Assembly (NCBI RefSeq): GCF_030866745.1
Contig: NZ_CP133016.1
Span: 496,001 to 560,000, forward strand
Direction: 5' to 3'
DNA: 64,000 bases
Source of the DNA: Sphingomonas flavescens
Lineage (GTDB): Bacteria; Pseudomonadota; Alphaproteobacteria; Sphingomonadales; Sphingomonadaceae
A program made the position numbers and the translations under genes. The notes under the pieces are model-generated. The model was not told the origin of the DNA. It ran no database searches and was given only the letters and a program-made list of their open reading frames with translations. Within the stretch, counting starts at the first letter, position 1; each line of letters starts with the position of its first letter. Positions 7,915-15,982 of the stretch are shown here, piece after piece.

Positions 7915-7943
7915 TTTACAGGGGGGACCCCCCTACATATATC
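7915..7943 (+). promoter_or_regulatory. Candidate promoter with G6-A-C6 palindrome, upstream of ornithine decarboxylase
   Basis: TTTACA (7915-7920) and TATATC (7938-7943) are spaced by exactly 17 nt, and the spacer begins with GGGGGGACCCCCC (7921-7933), a near-perfect dyad. A dyad inside the spacer is a typical operator position. Transcription would start near 7950, leaving a leader of about 70 nt before the TTG start at 8019. The assignment rests on sequence only. Confidence 0.4.
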
Positions 7944-8018
7944 GCGCCTCCGCTGCCCCATGGGACTTCCAACCGCAAGGCAGCTTCCGTCGAATGTTCC
8001 TGTTGGAGGTCCCTTGAA

Positions 8019-9248
8019 TTGCACCACGACCATCGCGCGCTGGGGCTAGCGTCCGCCCCAACCGGTAGCCGGGGGGCTGCCGCCATCGCCATGCAACGCC
8101 CGGTTCAGCCGGTCACCTTGCTGCGTCCGCATGCCGCGCGGCGCGCTGCCCGTTTCTTCGTCGAGAAGTTCCCGGGGCGCTCGCTCTATGCGGTCAAGGC
8201 CAACCCGTCGCCGGATCTGCTCCGCGTGCTGTGGGAAGCTGGCGTCACGCATTACGATGTCGCGTCGATCGGCGAAGTGCGGCTGGTGCATGAGACCCTG
8301 CCCGATGCGGTGTTGTGCTTCATGCACCCGGTGAAGGCCGAGGAAGCGATCGCGGAGGCTTATTTCGGCCACGGCGTGCGCACCTTCAGCCTCGATACGG
8401 CTGAAGAGCTGGAGAAGATCGTCCGCGCGACGTCGAGCGACGGCGTGCCGGCGAGCGACCTCAACCTGCTTGTCCGCATCCGCGTCAGCTCTGAGCACTC
8501 CAAGCTCAGCCTGGCCTCCAAATTCGGCGCCGATCCGCGAGACGTCGCGAGCCTGCTCATGGCGACCCGCCAGGCGGCCGACGCGCTCGGCATCTGCTTT
8601 CATGTCGGCAGCCAGGCGATGACGCCGGCGGCCTTCGCCGAAGCCATGGCGCGCGTCCGAGAAGCGATCGTCGAAGCTGCGGTCACCGTCGACATCGTCG
8701 ATGTCGGTGGCGGGTTCCCGTCCTGGTACCCGGGCATGGAGCCGCCGCCGCTCGAGACCTATTTCGCGGTCATCCACCAGGCGTTTGAAGCGCTGCCGAT
8801 CAGCTATTCCGCGGAACTGTGGTGCGAGCCGGGCCGCGCGCTGTGCGCGGAATACGCCAGCGTCCTCGTGCGCGTCGAAAAGCGCCGTGGCGATGAGCTG
8901 TACATCAACGATGGCGCCTATGGAGCGCTGTTTGATGCGGCGCACATCGGCTGGCGTTACCCCGTCACGCTGATCCGCGAGCCGGAATCGCATGTCCGTC
9001 CGATGAGCTTCAGCTTCTACGGCCCGACCTGCGACGACCTCGACCACATGACAGGGCCGTTCGAGCTGCCGGGTGATGTCAATGTCGGCGACTATATCGA
9101 AGTCGGCATGCTGGGCGCCTATGGCTGCGCGATGCGCACCCAGTTCAATGGCTTCGGCGCTGTTGAGGCCGTGGTGGTCGATGATGAGCCCATGGCGAGC
9201 CTCTACGGCGCTGCCGCGCCGGCCAGGTCCAACGTCATTCAGATGTGA
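8019..9248 (+). CDS. Ornithine (or lysine/ornithine) decarboxylase, PLP fold type III
   Basis: 409-residue decarboxylase of the alanine-racemase-fold group, producing putrescine (or cadaverine) for polyamine synthesis. The PLP lysine is in YAVKANPSPD. HVGSQ, the glycine loop VGGGFPSW, EPGRALC and the active-site cysteine segment YGPTCDDLDHM follow in the usual order. The start chosen is TTG at 8019 with GGAGG 9 nt upstream; an ATG at 8091 is an alternative giving a 385-residue form. The gene is followed by the deoxyhypusine-synthase-like gene in the same direction, so the two probably form a short polyamine operon. Substrate preference between ornithine and lysine cannot be read from the sequence alone. 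Confidence 0.92.
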   Translation: MHHDHRALGLASAPTGSRGAAAIAMQRPVQPVTLLRPHAARRAARFFVEKFPGRSLYAVKANPSPDLLRVLWEAGVTHYDVASIGEVRLVHETLPDAVLCFMHPVKAEEAIAEAYFGHGVRTFSLDTAEELEKIVRATSSDGVPASDLNLLVRIRVSSEHSKLSLASKFGADPRDVASLLMATRQAADALGICFHVGSQAMTPAAFAEAMARVREAIVEAAVTVDIVDVGGGFPSWYPGMEPPPLETYFAVIHQAFEALPISYSAELWCEPGRALCAEYASVLVRVEKRRGDELYINDGAYGALFDAAHIGWRYPVTLIREPESHVRPMSFSFYGPTCDDLDHMTGPFELPGDVNVGDYIEVGMLGAYGCAMRTQFNGFGAVEAVVVDDEPMASLYGAAAPARSNVIQM

Positions 9249-9280
9249 GCTTTCCCTTCCGCTGCGGCGAAGGGGAAGCT
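9248..9280 (+). other. Imperfect hairpin at the end of the decarboxylase gene
   Basis: AGCTTTCCCTTCCGC and GGCGAAGGGGAAGCT pair with one small internal mismatch and a 3-nt loop. The stem begins at the stop codon of the decarboxylase and lies 51 bp before the next gene. No T-run follows, so it is more likely an RNA-stability or attenuation element inside the operon than a full terminator. Confidence 0.4.
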
Positions 9281-9330
9281 AAGCGCATCTGACACTTTCG
9301 GGGTGAGGCTGTCCCCCGCAATTGAACGAC

Positions 9331-10467
9331 ATGCCCGTACCCGGCGCGCTGTTTCGCGCCTCGAAGACCTATTGGAGCATGAAGATGGAAGCCGATACGC
9401 TGAACAAGGTTCAGGACGCCGAGCGGATCAACGACACCCGCAAGGCGGAGCTGCTCGCGACCCCGATCGAGCATATCGACATCACCAAGTTCGACGCCCG
9501 CCCGATCATCGATTCGATGGGCAAGATGAGCTTCACCAGCCGCGACCTGTCGCGCGCCACCGGCATCTACAATACGATGCTGGAGGACAAGGATTGCTCG
9601 ATCATCCTGGTCATCGCGGGCTCGACCTCGGCCGGCGGGTGCATGGATCTCTACGCCGAGCTGGTGAAGTCGAACATGGTCGACGCGATCGTCGCCACCG
9701 GTGCTTCGATCGTCGACATGGATTTCTTCGAAGCGCTTGGTCACAAGCATTATCAAGCCAATGAAATCCCTGACGATGATACGCTGCGGTCGCTGTACAT
9801 CGACCGCATCTACGACACGTATATCGACGAGCAGCAGCTGCAGGATTGCGACTTCACGATCGGCAAGATCGCCGACAGCCTGGAGCCGCGCGCCTACTCC
9901 AGCCGCGCCTTCATCCGCGAGATGGGCAAGTGGCTGAGCGAGGGCAACGCCAAGAAGCAGGGCAGCCTCGTCCAGCTCGCCTATGAGCATGACGTGCCGA
10001 TCTTCTGCCCGGCGTTCGTCGACTCATCGGCCGGCTTCGGTCTCGTCAAACACCAGGTCGACGCCATGAAGCGCGGCGGCCACTATATGGTGCTCGACGC
10101 CATCGCCGACTTCCGCGAGCTGACCGACATCAAGATCAAGGCGGGAACCACGGGCCTGCTGATGATCGGCGGCGGCGTGCCGAAGAACTTCACGCAGGAC
10201 ACCGTCGTCTGCGCCGAGATCCTCGGCCACGACGACGTCGAAGTGCACAAATATGCCGTGCAGATCACCGTCGCCGACGTGCGCGACGGCGCCTGCTCCT
10301 CCTCGACGCTTCAGGAAGCGGCGAGCTGGGGCAAGGTGTCGACCGCGATGGAGCAGATGGTGTTCGCCGAAGCGACCAGCGTCCTCCCGCTCCTTGCCAG
10401 CGACGCATACCACCGCGGCGCCTGGCGCAACCGCGAGAAGCGCCGCTTCGCGAAGCTCTTCGACTAA
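9331..10467 (+). CDS. Deoxyhypusine synthase family protein, probable homospermidine synthase
   Basis: NAD-dependent aminobutyl-transferase fold. In archaea and eukaryotes this family modifies eIF5A, which bacteria lack; bacterial members next to polyamine genes are thought to make homospermidine from putrescine or spermidine. Visible: VIAGSTSAGG (NAD binding), VATGASIVDMDFFEALGHKH, CPAFVDSSAGFG, IGGGVPKNF and the catalytic lysine segment EAASWGKVST. The start is uncertain: ATG 9331 is used, but ATG 9385 has a better spaced GGAG and would give 360 residues. Its position directly after ornithine decarboxylase supports a polyamine role. Confidence 0.85.
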   Translation: MPVPGALFRASKTYWSMKMEADTLNKVQDAERINDTRKAELLATPIEHIDITKFDARPIIDSMGKMSFTSRDLSRATGIYNTMLEDKDCSIILVIAGSTSAGGCMDLYAELVKSNMVDAIVATGASIVDMDFFEALGHKHYQANEIPDDDTLRSLYIDRIYDTYIDEQQLQDCDFTIGKIADSLEPRAYSSRAFIREMGKWLSEGNAKKQGSLVQLAYEHDVPIFCPAFVDSSAGFGLVKHQVDAMKRGGHYMVLDAIADFRELTDIKIKAGTTGLLMIGGGVPKNFTQDTVVCAEILGHDDVEVHKYAVQITVADVRDGACSSSTLQEAASWGKVSTAMEQMVFAEATSVLPLLASDAYHRGAWRNREKRRFAKLFD

Positions 10468-10490
10468 GTCGATTGCAAAGCGAAACGATC

Positions 10491-10533
10491 TGAAGCACCC
10501 TCCCTCGGACAAGCTCTGAGGGAGGGTGCTTCA
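10491..10533 (+). terminator. Perfect 16-bp hairpin that contains the Shine-Dalgarno of the next gene
   Basis: GAAGCACCCTCCCTC (10492-10506) and GAGGGAGGGTGCTTC (10518-10532) are exact complements around an 11-nt loop, and the flanking T/A extend the stem to 16 bp. The right arm holds the GGAGGG Shine-Dalgarno of the MAPEG gene, whose ATG begins at 10533. No U-run follows, so termination would be inefficient. The element could end the polyamine operon and also hide the ribosome-binding site in read-through transcripts. Confidence 0.65.
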
Positions 10534-10970
10534 TGCATCATAGTCCGCTGCTCGGACCCGTCGTAGCGCTGGTTGCCTGGACCTTGCTGGTGATGGGGTG
10601 GATGGCGATTGCCCGTGCTGGTGAATTTCGACGGTTGGGTATCAAACCGACGACCATCCCCAACGGTGCGCGCGGTCAGGACCTCGAAGGTCGTGCCGAT
10701 CCGCGTGCTCAGTGGAAAGCGCATAATTACGCGCATCTCGTTGAACAGCCGACGATCTTCTACGCGATCGTATTCGCGCTAATCCTCATGGGCTTCGACG
10801 CCGTCATCAATGTCTGGCTCGCATGGGCCTATGTCGGGCTCAGAGTGCTTCACAGCATATTGCAATCAACCGTCAATATAGTCCGCTATCGGCTTGTCTT
10901 ATTTGGCTTAAGCAGCCTCTGCCTCATCGCACTGACGCTTCATGCGGCAATGGCGCTCATCCACGGGTGA
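10533..10970 (+). CDS. MAPEG family membrane protein
   Basis: 145-residue integral membrane protein with four hydrophobic helices, resembling the bacterial MAPEG family (membrane-associated eicosanoid/glutathione proteins). The first helix (VVALVAWTLLVMGWMAI) is followed by the conserved-looking NYAHLVEQPTIFYAI in the second helix, the place where MAPEG proteins carry their E-x-x-x-x-Y signature. The ATG at 10533 is preceded by GGAGGG inside a strong hairpin. Its last 14 bp overlap convergently with the methyltransferase gene. Substrate unknown; bacterial MAPEG proteins need not use glutathione. Confidence 0.85.
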   Translation: MHHSPLLGPVVALVAWTLLVMGWMAIARAGEFRRLGIKPTTIPNGARGQDLEGRADPRAQWKAHNYAHLVEQPTIFYAIVFALILMGFDAVINVWLAWAYVGLRVLHSILQSTVNIVRYRLVLFGLSSLCLIALTLHAAMALIHG

Positions 10971-12129
10971 AGCACGCCGCCAGCTCGACATGGGTCGACC
11001 AGCGGAACTGGCCGACCAGCTGGACCCACTCCAGTCGATAACCGCCACGGAGCAGGGTGTCGGCATCGCGCGCGAAAGTCGCCGGATTACAGCTGACGTA
11101 GGCGATCCTTCCTACGGATGACCTGCCGAGAGCCTCAATCTGCTCGGTTGCGCCCGCCCGCGGGGGATCGAGCACGACCGAACCAAACGTTTTGAGCTCG
11201 CTTGGGTCCAGCGGCCTGCGGTAAAGGTCCCGATGCTCGACCTTCATCGCCGGCGCCGCGCGTTGCAAGGCGGCCGCCGCGTCGCGTGACGCTTCTGCCG
11301 CATAAGTAGCGCCAATGCCGAGGGCAAAAGTCCCGAGCCCCGCGAATAGGTCGGCCGTCGGTCCGCTACTCGCTACGGCCTCTTCCACTGCCTCCAGCAA
11401 GGCTCTCTCGCCATCTTCGGTTGCCTGCAGGAAACTCCCGGGCGCGAACGCGACAGGTACGCCCGCGAGGACGATGGTCGCGGGGATCGGTTCGTAAAGT
11501 GCTTCCGGCCCAAGGCCGCGATCGACGCCCAGCCGCGCGAGCTGGTAGTCCATGGCAAACGACGTCAGCGCCTCGATCTCGGTAAGGCGCCCCGCAGGGA
11601 CGCTCTTGAGCTGAACGTCCACGCCGCGATCCAGCAGCGTCAGCTGCACCTCCGCGACCCGCTTGGGGTGGATCATCCCGTTCAGCAGGTGGCGAAGCGG
11701 CTCTACCAGTTCGAATAGCTCGGGCCGCAGAACGTGACATTCGTGCATGTCGACGATGCGGTGCGACTGCGCGGCATTGAAACCGATTAGCACGCGCTGA
11801 CCGACGCTCATCGCCTTGAGCGCAGCTCGTCGCCTGCTGCACGGCGGCGAGAGGTGGGGCGGCCGAATGGCTGTCTCGATGCCATGCTGCTTCAGGGCGT
11901 GTTTCACCCTCGATACAAGGAAGTCGCGATAAACGGTGTCGTCGGCATGCTGCAGCTGGCACCCGCCGCATTCGGGAAAATGTCGACAGGGCGGCTCCTG
12001 GTGGTGCGGCCCCAACGCAAGTGCACCATCGTCCAGGACAGCATCGCCGGGTACGCCAAAGGCTATATGCCGTCCGCTCGGTGTGACGCCATCGCCCCTC
12101 GCCGCGATCCTGACGATCGGTTCATTCAT
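10957..12129 (-). CDS. TrmA/RumA-type RNA (uracil-5-)-methyltransferase
   Basis: 390-residue SAM-dependent methyltransferase for C5 of uracil in RNA, most like the rRNA (RumA/RlmD) branch. An N-terminal iron-sulfur motif CRHFPECGGCQ is present, as in RlmD and unlike TrmA. The SAM-binding loop is DLFAGLGTFALG, the substrate motif is VVLDPPRAG, and the catalytic cysteine lies in YVSCNPATFARD. The TRAM domain at the N-terminus is short. The ATG at 12129 overlaps the stop of nnr, so the gene is translationally coupled to it at the end of the ETF-QO to nnr run. Whether it modifies 23S rRNA or another RNA is not decided by sequence. Confidence 0.92.
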   Translation of the reverse strand: MNEPIVRIAARGDGVTPSGRHIAFGVPGDAVLDDGALALGPHHQEPPCRHFPECGGCQLQHADDTVYRDFLVSRVKHALKQHGIETAIRPPHLSPPCSRRRAALKAMSVGQRVLIGFNAAQSHRIVDMHECHVLRPELFELVEPLRHLLNGMIHPKRVAEVQLTLLDRGVDVQLKSVPAGRLTEIEALTSFAMDYQLARLGVDRGLGPEALYEPIPATIVLAGVPVAFAPGSFLQATEDGERALLEAVEEAVASSGPTADLFAGLGTFALGIGATYAAEASRDAAAALQRAAPAMKVEHRDLYRRPLDPSELKTFGSVVLDPPRAGATEQIEALGRSSVGRIAYVSCNPATFARDADTLLRGGYRLEWVQLVGQFRWSTHVELAACFTRG

Positions 12130-13487
12130 GCGATCGATGCAAGCGCAACAGGTATTGCCCGCGCCAGATCATCCGCGATCATTCCTGGTCCCGCAGCCTC
12201 CGCCGCGCGCCCATGCAGCCACACGCCCGCGCAAGCCGCTTCGAACGCCGGCAGGCCCCGCGCGCGCATTGACGCGATAATCCCCGAAAGCACATCTCCG
12301 GTCCCTGCGGTCGCCAGCCATGCCGGCGCCGGAGGGGCAAAGCCCAGGCGACCGTCGGGCGACGCCACCACCGTGTCCGCGCCCTTGTAGACGATCACCG
12401 CACCAGACCGCCGCGCGGCTTCCAGGGCCCTAGCCGGCTTGTCCCCGGGCAATTCTCCGAAAAGCTTTGCGAACTCGCCATCATGTGGCGTCATGACGGC
12501 GTCCTGTCCCTTAAGTCGCGCCGGATCGCCCAGATGGGTGATGGCGTCGGCGTCGATCACTTTGGGTGCGCGCGACGTTAGCGCCAGTGTCAAAACCTGC
12601 GGCAGATCGCCGAGCCCGGGGCCCACCAGCAAGCACCCGATCCGTGGGTCGTTCACCTTGCCGTCGCCGACCTGCACAACGGAGGACGGCAAGCCCTCGA
12701 TCGCGCGCGACGTGCTGACGCGAACATATCCCGCCCCGGCGCGCGCCGCCGCGGTCGCGGCAAGCGCAATTGCTCCCGGCATCGTGCCGGCGAGCGCATG
12801 GACCAGCCCGCGTGTGTATTTGTGGCCGTCCGGTTGAAGCGCTGGCAACTTCGGTGCGGCGATCTCATGCCATTGGCTGGTCACATTAAGAGCAAGGTCC
12901 ACGACTGCCACGCGCCCCATTTTGTGGATGGCGGGGGAAAGCCGATGCGCAGGCTTCAGCGCGCCCAGGGCGACCGTTAAATCGAATGCTGGAACGGCAC
13001 TCAGTTCGTCACCACTGTCGGTCTCGACACCACTTGGGAGGTCGCAAGCTACATTTGCGACCGCGTCGTGGCAAAGCCGACTAAACTGTTCTGAAACAGT
13101 GTCATCCAGGCCGCGCTTCAACCCTGTGCCAAACAGGGCATCGATCAAAAGCGGAGCAGCGGCTGTCCCGGGCCCGAGCGGTTCGATCTGCCCGCCCCAA
13201 TGGGATCGCGCTGCAATGGCAGCCTCAGTCTTTGGCTCGCTCACGGCTGCGACGCGAACCGCCACCCCGCGTTCGGCCAGAACGCGCGCGGCGACGTAGC
13301 CGTCACCTCCATTGTTGCCCGGTCCGCACAATATGAGGGCCGGCATCGGTCCGGCGAAACGAAATACCGCCTCTGCGAGCCCGGTCCCTGCCCGCTCCAT
13401 CAACTCCGTGACGCTGCTGCCGCTGTCTTTCGCGCGCTGTTCCGCCGCGCGCATGGCTTCCGCCGTCAAGATGGGGCGCGGTGTCAT
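12126..13487 (-). CDS. nnr: Bifunctional NAD(P)H-hydrate epimerase and ADP-dependent dehydratase
   Basis: 453-residue repair enzyme that restores hydrated NADH/NADPH. The N-terminal epimerase domain (YjeF-N, about residues 1-205) shows LCGPGNNGGDGYVAAR and the catalytic aspartate in LIDALFGTGL. The C-terminal dehydratase domain (YjeF-C, about 215-453) has LLVGPGLG, VMTPHDGEFAKL and the ATP-binding LATAGTGDVLSG. The length is normal for the fused form. The start ATG lies 9 bp after the ispE stop, and the stop overlaps the next ATG. Confidence 0.95.
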   Translation of the reverse strand: MTPRPILTAEAMRAAEQRAKDSGSSVTELMERAGTGLAEAVFRFAGPMPALILCGPGNNGGDGYVAARVLAERGVAVRVAAVSEPKTEAAIAARSHWGGQIEPLGPGTAAAPLLIDALFGTGLKRGLDDTVSEQFSRLCHDAVANVACDLPSGVETDSGDELSAVPAFDLTVALGALKPAHRLSPAIHKMGRVAVVDLALNVTSQWHEIAAPKLPALQPDGHKYTRGLVHALAGTMPGAIALAATAAARAGAGYVRVSTSRAIEGLPSSVVQVGDGKVNDPRIGCLLVGPGLGDLPQVLTLALTSRAPKVIDADAITHLGDPARLKGQDAVMTPHDGEFAKLFGELPGDKPARALEAARRSGAVIVYKGADTVVASPDGRLGFAPPAPAWLATAGTGDVLSGIIASMRARGLPAFEAACAGVWLHGRAAEAAGPGMIADDLARAIPVALASIA

Positions 13488-13496
13488 GGGACGGCC

Positions 13497-14303
13497 TTAG
13501 CGCAGGAAGGTTGCGAGGCGCCACCAGTCTTCGGGGACCTCCTCGGCGGCCGCGTCCCGCGATGCCTCGTCCTCGAAAAGCGCGAAGCACGTCGCGCCCG
13601 ACCCCGACATACGGCTGAAGGAAACCCCAGGCCGCGCGCGAAGCCACGCCAATACCTCCGAAATCTCTGTGACGAGGGCGATGGCTGGAATTTCCAGGTC
13701 GTTCCGTCCTTCGCGCCAATCGTCCAGGGGTCCGCGATCCTGGCCGTCCCATGCACCGAATACCGCTGCCGTCGACAGCGGGATGCGTGGATTCACCAGC
13801 AACACCGGGTTTCCCGACAGATTCGGTAGGTCGATCGGATGAAGCTCATCGCCCGCGCCTTTGCCGCGCATCGGCAAACTCAACAGGCACGCCGGCACGT
13901 CGCTACCCAGGAGCGGAGCCACCTGTTGCGCGAGCGCAGGATCAAGCCCGTGCATCGCAGTCAGTAGCCGCAACGCCGCAGCCGCGTCGGCCGACCCGCC
14001 GCCCACGCCCGACGCGACCGGCAGACGCTTGTCCAGGACGATCGCCGCACCAAGCGGACGAGCTGCCACCTCCGCCAAAAGCCGCCCGGCCGTCACCACG
14101 AGGTTGTCGTCGCCAATGTCCGCCGCGAACGGCCCGATGACGCTTAGCGCGAACTCATCGGCCGGCTCGGCGTTCAATCGGTCGCCATCGGTGCAAAAGG
14201 CAAAAATGGTCTCGATATCGTGGCGCCCGTCGCTCCGCTTCCCGCGGACGTGCAGCGCGAGGTTGAGCTTGGCCGCTGCAATTTCGCGCGATAGCGCGCT
14301 CAC
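13497..14303 (-). CDS. ispE: 4-diphosphocytidyl-2-C-methyl-D-erythritol kinase
   Basis: 268-residue GHMP kinase of the non-mevalonate isoprenoid pathway that phosphorylates the 2-hydroxyl of CDP-methylerythritol. Present: AAAKLNLALHVRGKRSDG (motif 1 with the catalytic lysine region), the GHMP glycine loop LPVASGVGGGSADAAAALR, and the C-terminal SRMSGSGATCFALF (motif 3). It starts with GTG (14301-14303) overlapping the TPR gene's stop. The gene is embedded between an exported TPR protein and nnr, so its expression appears tied to that operon. Confidence 0.95.
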   Translation of the reverse strand: MSALSREIAAAKLNLALHVRGKRSDGRHDIETIFAFCTDGDRLNAEPADEFALSVIGPFAADIGDDNLVVTAGRLLAEVAARPLGAAIVLDKRLPVASGVGGGSADAAAALRLLTAMHGLDPALAQQVAPLLGSDVPACLLSLPMRGKGAGDELHPIDLPNLSGNPVLLVNPRIPLSTAAVFGAWDGQDRGPLDDWREGRNDLEIPAIALVTEISEVLAWLRARPGVSFSRMSGSGATCFALFEDEASRDAAAEEVPEDWWRLATFLR

Positions 14304-15982
14304 GGCGCGGCGTTGGCCGTCGTCAGCCCGCTCGCCAGCTTCGCCTTTACGCGGCCCGCGACGTCGTCCTCGGCCGTGACCAGCGCCGCGTTCCAGGCAA
14401 AGCGCGCCTCGAGCCGTCGTCCGGACTTGTACAGCGCGTCACCCAGATGCTCCTGGATCTCCGCCTGTCCCGGATCCTTCTCCGCCGCCCTCTGCAGAGT
14501 CGCGATGGCCTCATCCGTTTTGCCCCGCTTGAATTGCGCCCAGCCGAGCGAGTCCGCGATTGACGCATCGTCCGGCGCGAGCTCGCTCGCCTTGCGGATC
14601 ATCGCCTCGGCGGAATCGAGGTTTTCACCGCGTTCGAGCTGGCCGTAACCCATGAAATTCAGCAGCAGCGGCTGATCCGGCGCGATCGCCAACGCTCGCT
14701 GCAGTGCGGCGCGTGCCTCGGGCCAGCGATTGGCATCCTCCAACGCGCCAGCCTGCAGCAACAGCAGAGTCCAAAGGTCGCTCTGCCCTGATCCTTTCTG
14801 CGCCAACGCAATGGCGCGGGCGTAGGCGTCGGCAGCCGGGCCACTGCGCTTCATCGCCTGCAGGACGTCGCCGAACCTCGAAAAATCGATTGCCTCGGCC
14901 CCTGGCGCAGCCGCGGCCGCCGCTGCGATGCGATAGGCTTCGTCGTACCGCTTATTGTCGGTCAGAATTCGGGTTTGGACATCGCGGATTTGCGAGATCA
15001 GCGGATCGTCACCCTGAACCGTTCGAAGCAATGCGAGCGCGTGGTCGGTTTGATCCTGCCCGGAGAGGAGCAACGCCAGCAATGCGACCGTGCTGCTGCT
15101 CTTGGGATTGATGTATCTGGCAACCTGCACCAGCCCGATCGGCGGCGTTCCGCGCTGCAGCCTGGTGAGGTCCGCGCCGAACGCCGCAAGCACTTCGCCA
15201 TAGGCCTTGGGCAACGTGTCGATTGCCTGCCCGCCACTGCGCCCGGCACTGATCCGCGCGCGAGCGGCGGTTTCTCCGGCCCCCATGCCTTCGATGATCA
15301 TCAGCGCGCGCTGGCGATCACCTGCCGCCAGGAAACCGTCCGCAAACGCAAGGCGGAGCCGATCTTCACGCGCTCCGCCGCGCCCGACCGCTGCGCGCGC
15401 ATAAGGTTCTGCGTCAGCCGTACGCTTGAAGCGCAGCAGGATCAGTGCCCGCTCCTCGGCGGCGAGCGGCACGAGAAGATTACCGCCCGCAATCTGATCG
15501 AGCGCGGCAAGCGAACCTGCCATATCATTGCGGTCGGCGGCCGCCCAGGCGTTCACTAGCGGTACGAGAAACGTAAGATCGCCATTCTCGCGCGTTGCGT
15601 TCAGCCAGGCGTTGGCCCGGTCTGGCCGCCGCCGGCGGATTTCCTCCGCCGCCATTAGCAGTCGCGCGTCGCCGGGCAGCTTCGCTGCGGGGATCTTGCT
15701 TGCAAGAGCGATGGCCAGGTCCATCTGGCCCGCCCTCATTGCTTCCGCCAGCGCGCGCTGCGCCAGTTCTGGCTGACCGGGCTGGCTCGCCGACAGGGAG
15801 GCCAAGAGTTCCGCCGCGCGCCCGTGGTCGCCATTCATTGAGGCTGCACGCGCCTCCACATAAGTGCGGTCGGGTTCGCTGACCGCGATCCGCGCTCCCA
15901 CTGATGTCGGCACCATTGCAAGCGCCGCCGCGGCGGCTCCAGCCAGCAACTTACATGTTCGGGTAATTGGGGCCTCCGCCAC
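14300..15982 (-). CDS. Exported tetratricopeptide-repeat protein
   Basis: About 560 residues, almost entirely helical TPR-like repeats. The chosen GTG start at 15980-15982 gives a convincing signal peptide (ITRTCK, then LLAGAAAAALAMVPTSVGA) and lies 30 bp inside the 3' end of the ETF-QO gene. A TTG at 15949 would also leave a hydrophobic leader. Clear TPR units occur towards the C-terminus, for example LLLNFMGYGQLERG, SIADSLGWAQFKRGKTDEAI and AEIQEHLGDALYKSGRRLEA. No catalytic domain is seen. Probably a periplasmic scaffold or outer-membrane-associated assembly factor; the partner is unknown. Confidence 0.85.
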   Translation of the reverse strand: MAEAPITRTCKLLAGAAAAALAMVPTSVGARIAVSEPDRTYVEARAASMNGDHGRAAELLASLSASQPGQPELAQRALAEAMRAGQMDLAIALASKIPAAKLPGDARLLMAAEEIRRRRPDRANAWLNATRENGDLTFLVPLVNAWAAADRNDMAGSLAALDQIAGGNLLVPLAAEERALILLRFKRTADAEPYARAAVGRGGAREDRLRLAFADGFLAAGDRQRALMIIEGMGAGETAARARISAGRSGGQAIDTLPKAYGEVLAAFGADLTRLQRGTPPIGLVQVARYINPKSSSTVALLALLLSGQDQTDHALALLRTVQGDDPLISQIRDVQTRILTDNKRYDEAYRIAAAAAAAPGAEAIDFSRFGDVLQAMKRSGPAADAYARAIALAQKGSGQSDLWTLLLLQAGALEDANRWPEARAALQRALAIAPDQPLLLNFMGYGQLERGENLDSAEAMIRKASELAPDDASIADSLGWAQFKRGKTDEAIATLQRAAEKDPGQAEIQEHLGDALYKSGRRLEARFAWNAALVTAEDDVAGRVKAKLASGLTTANAAP

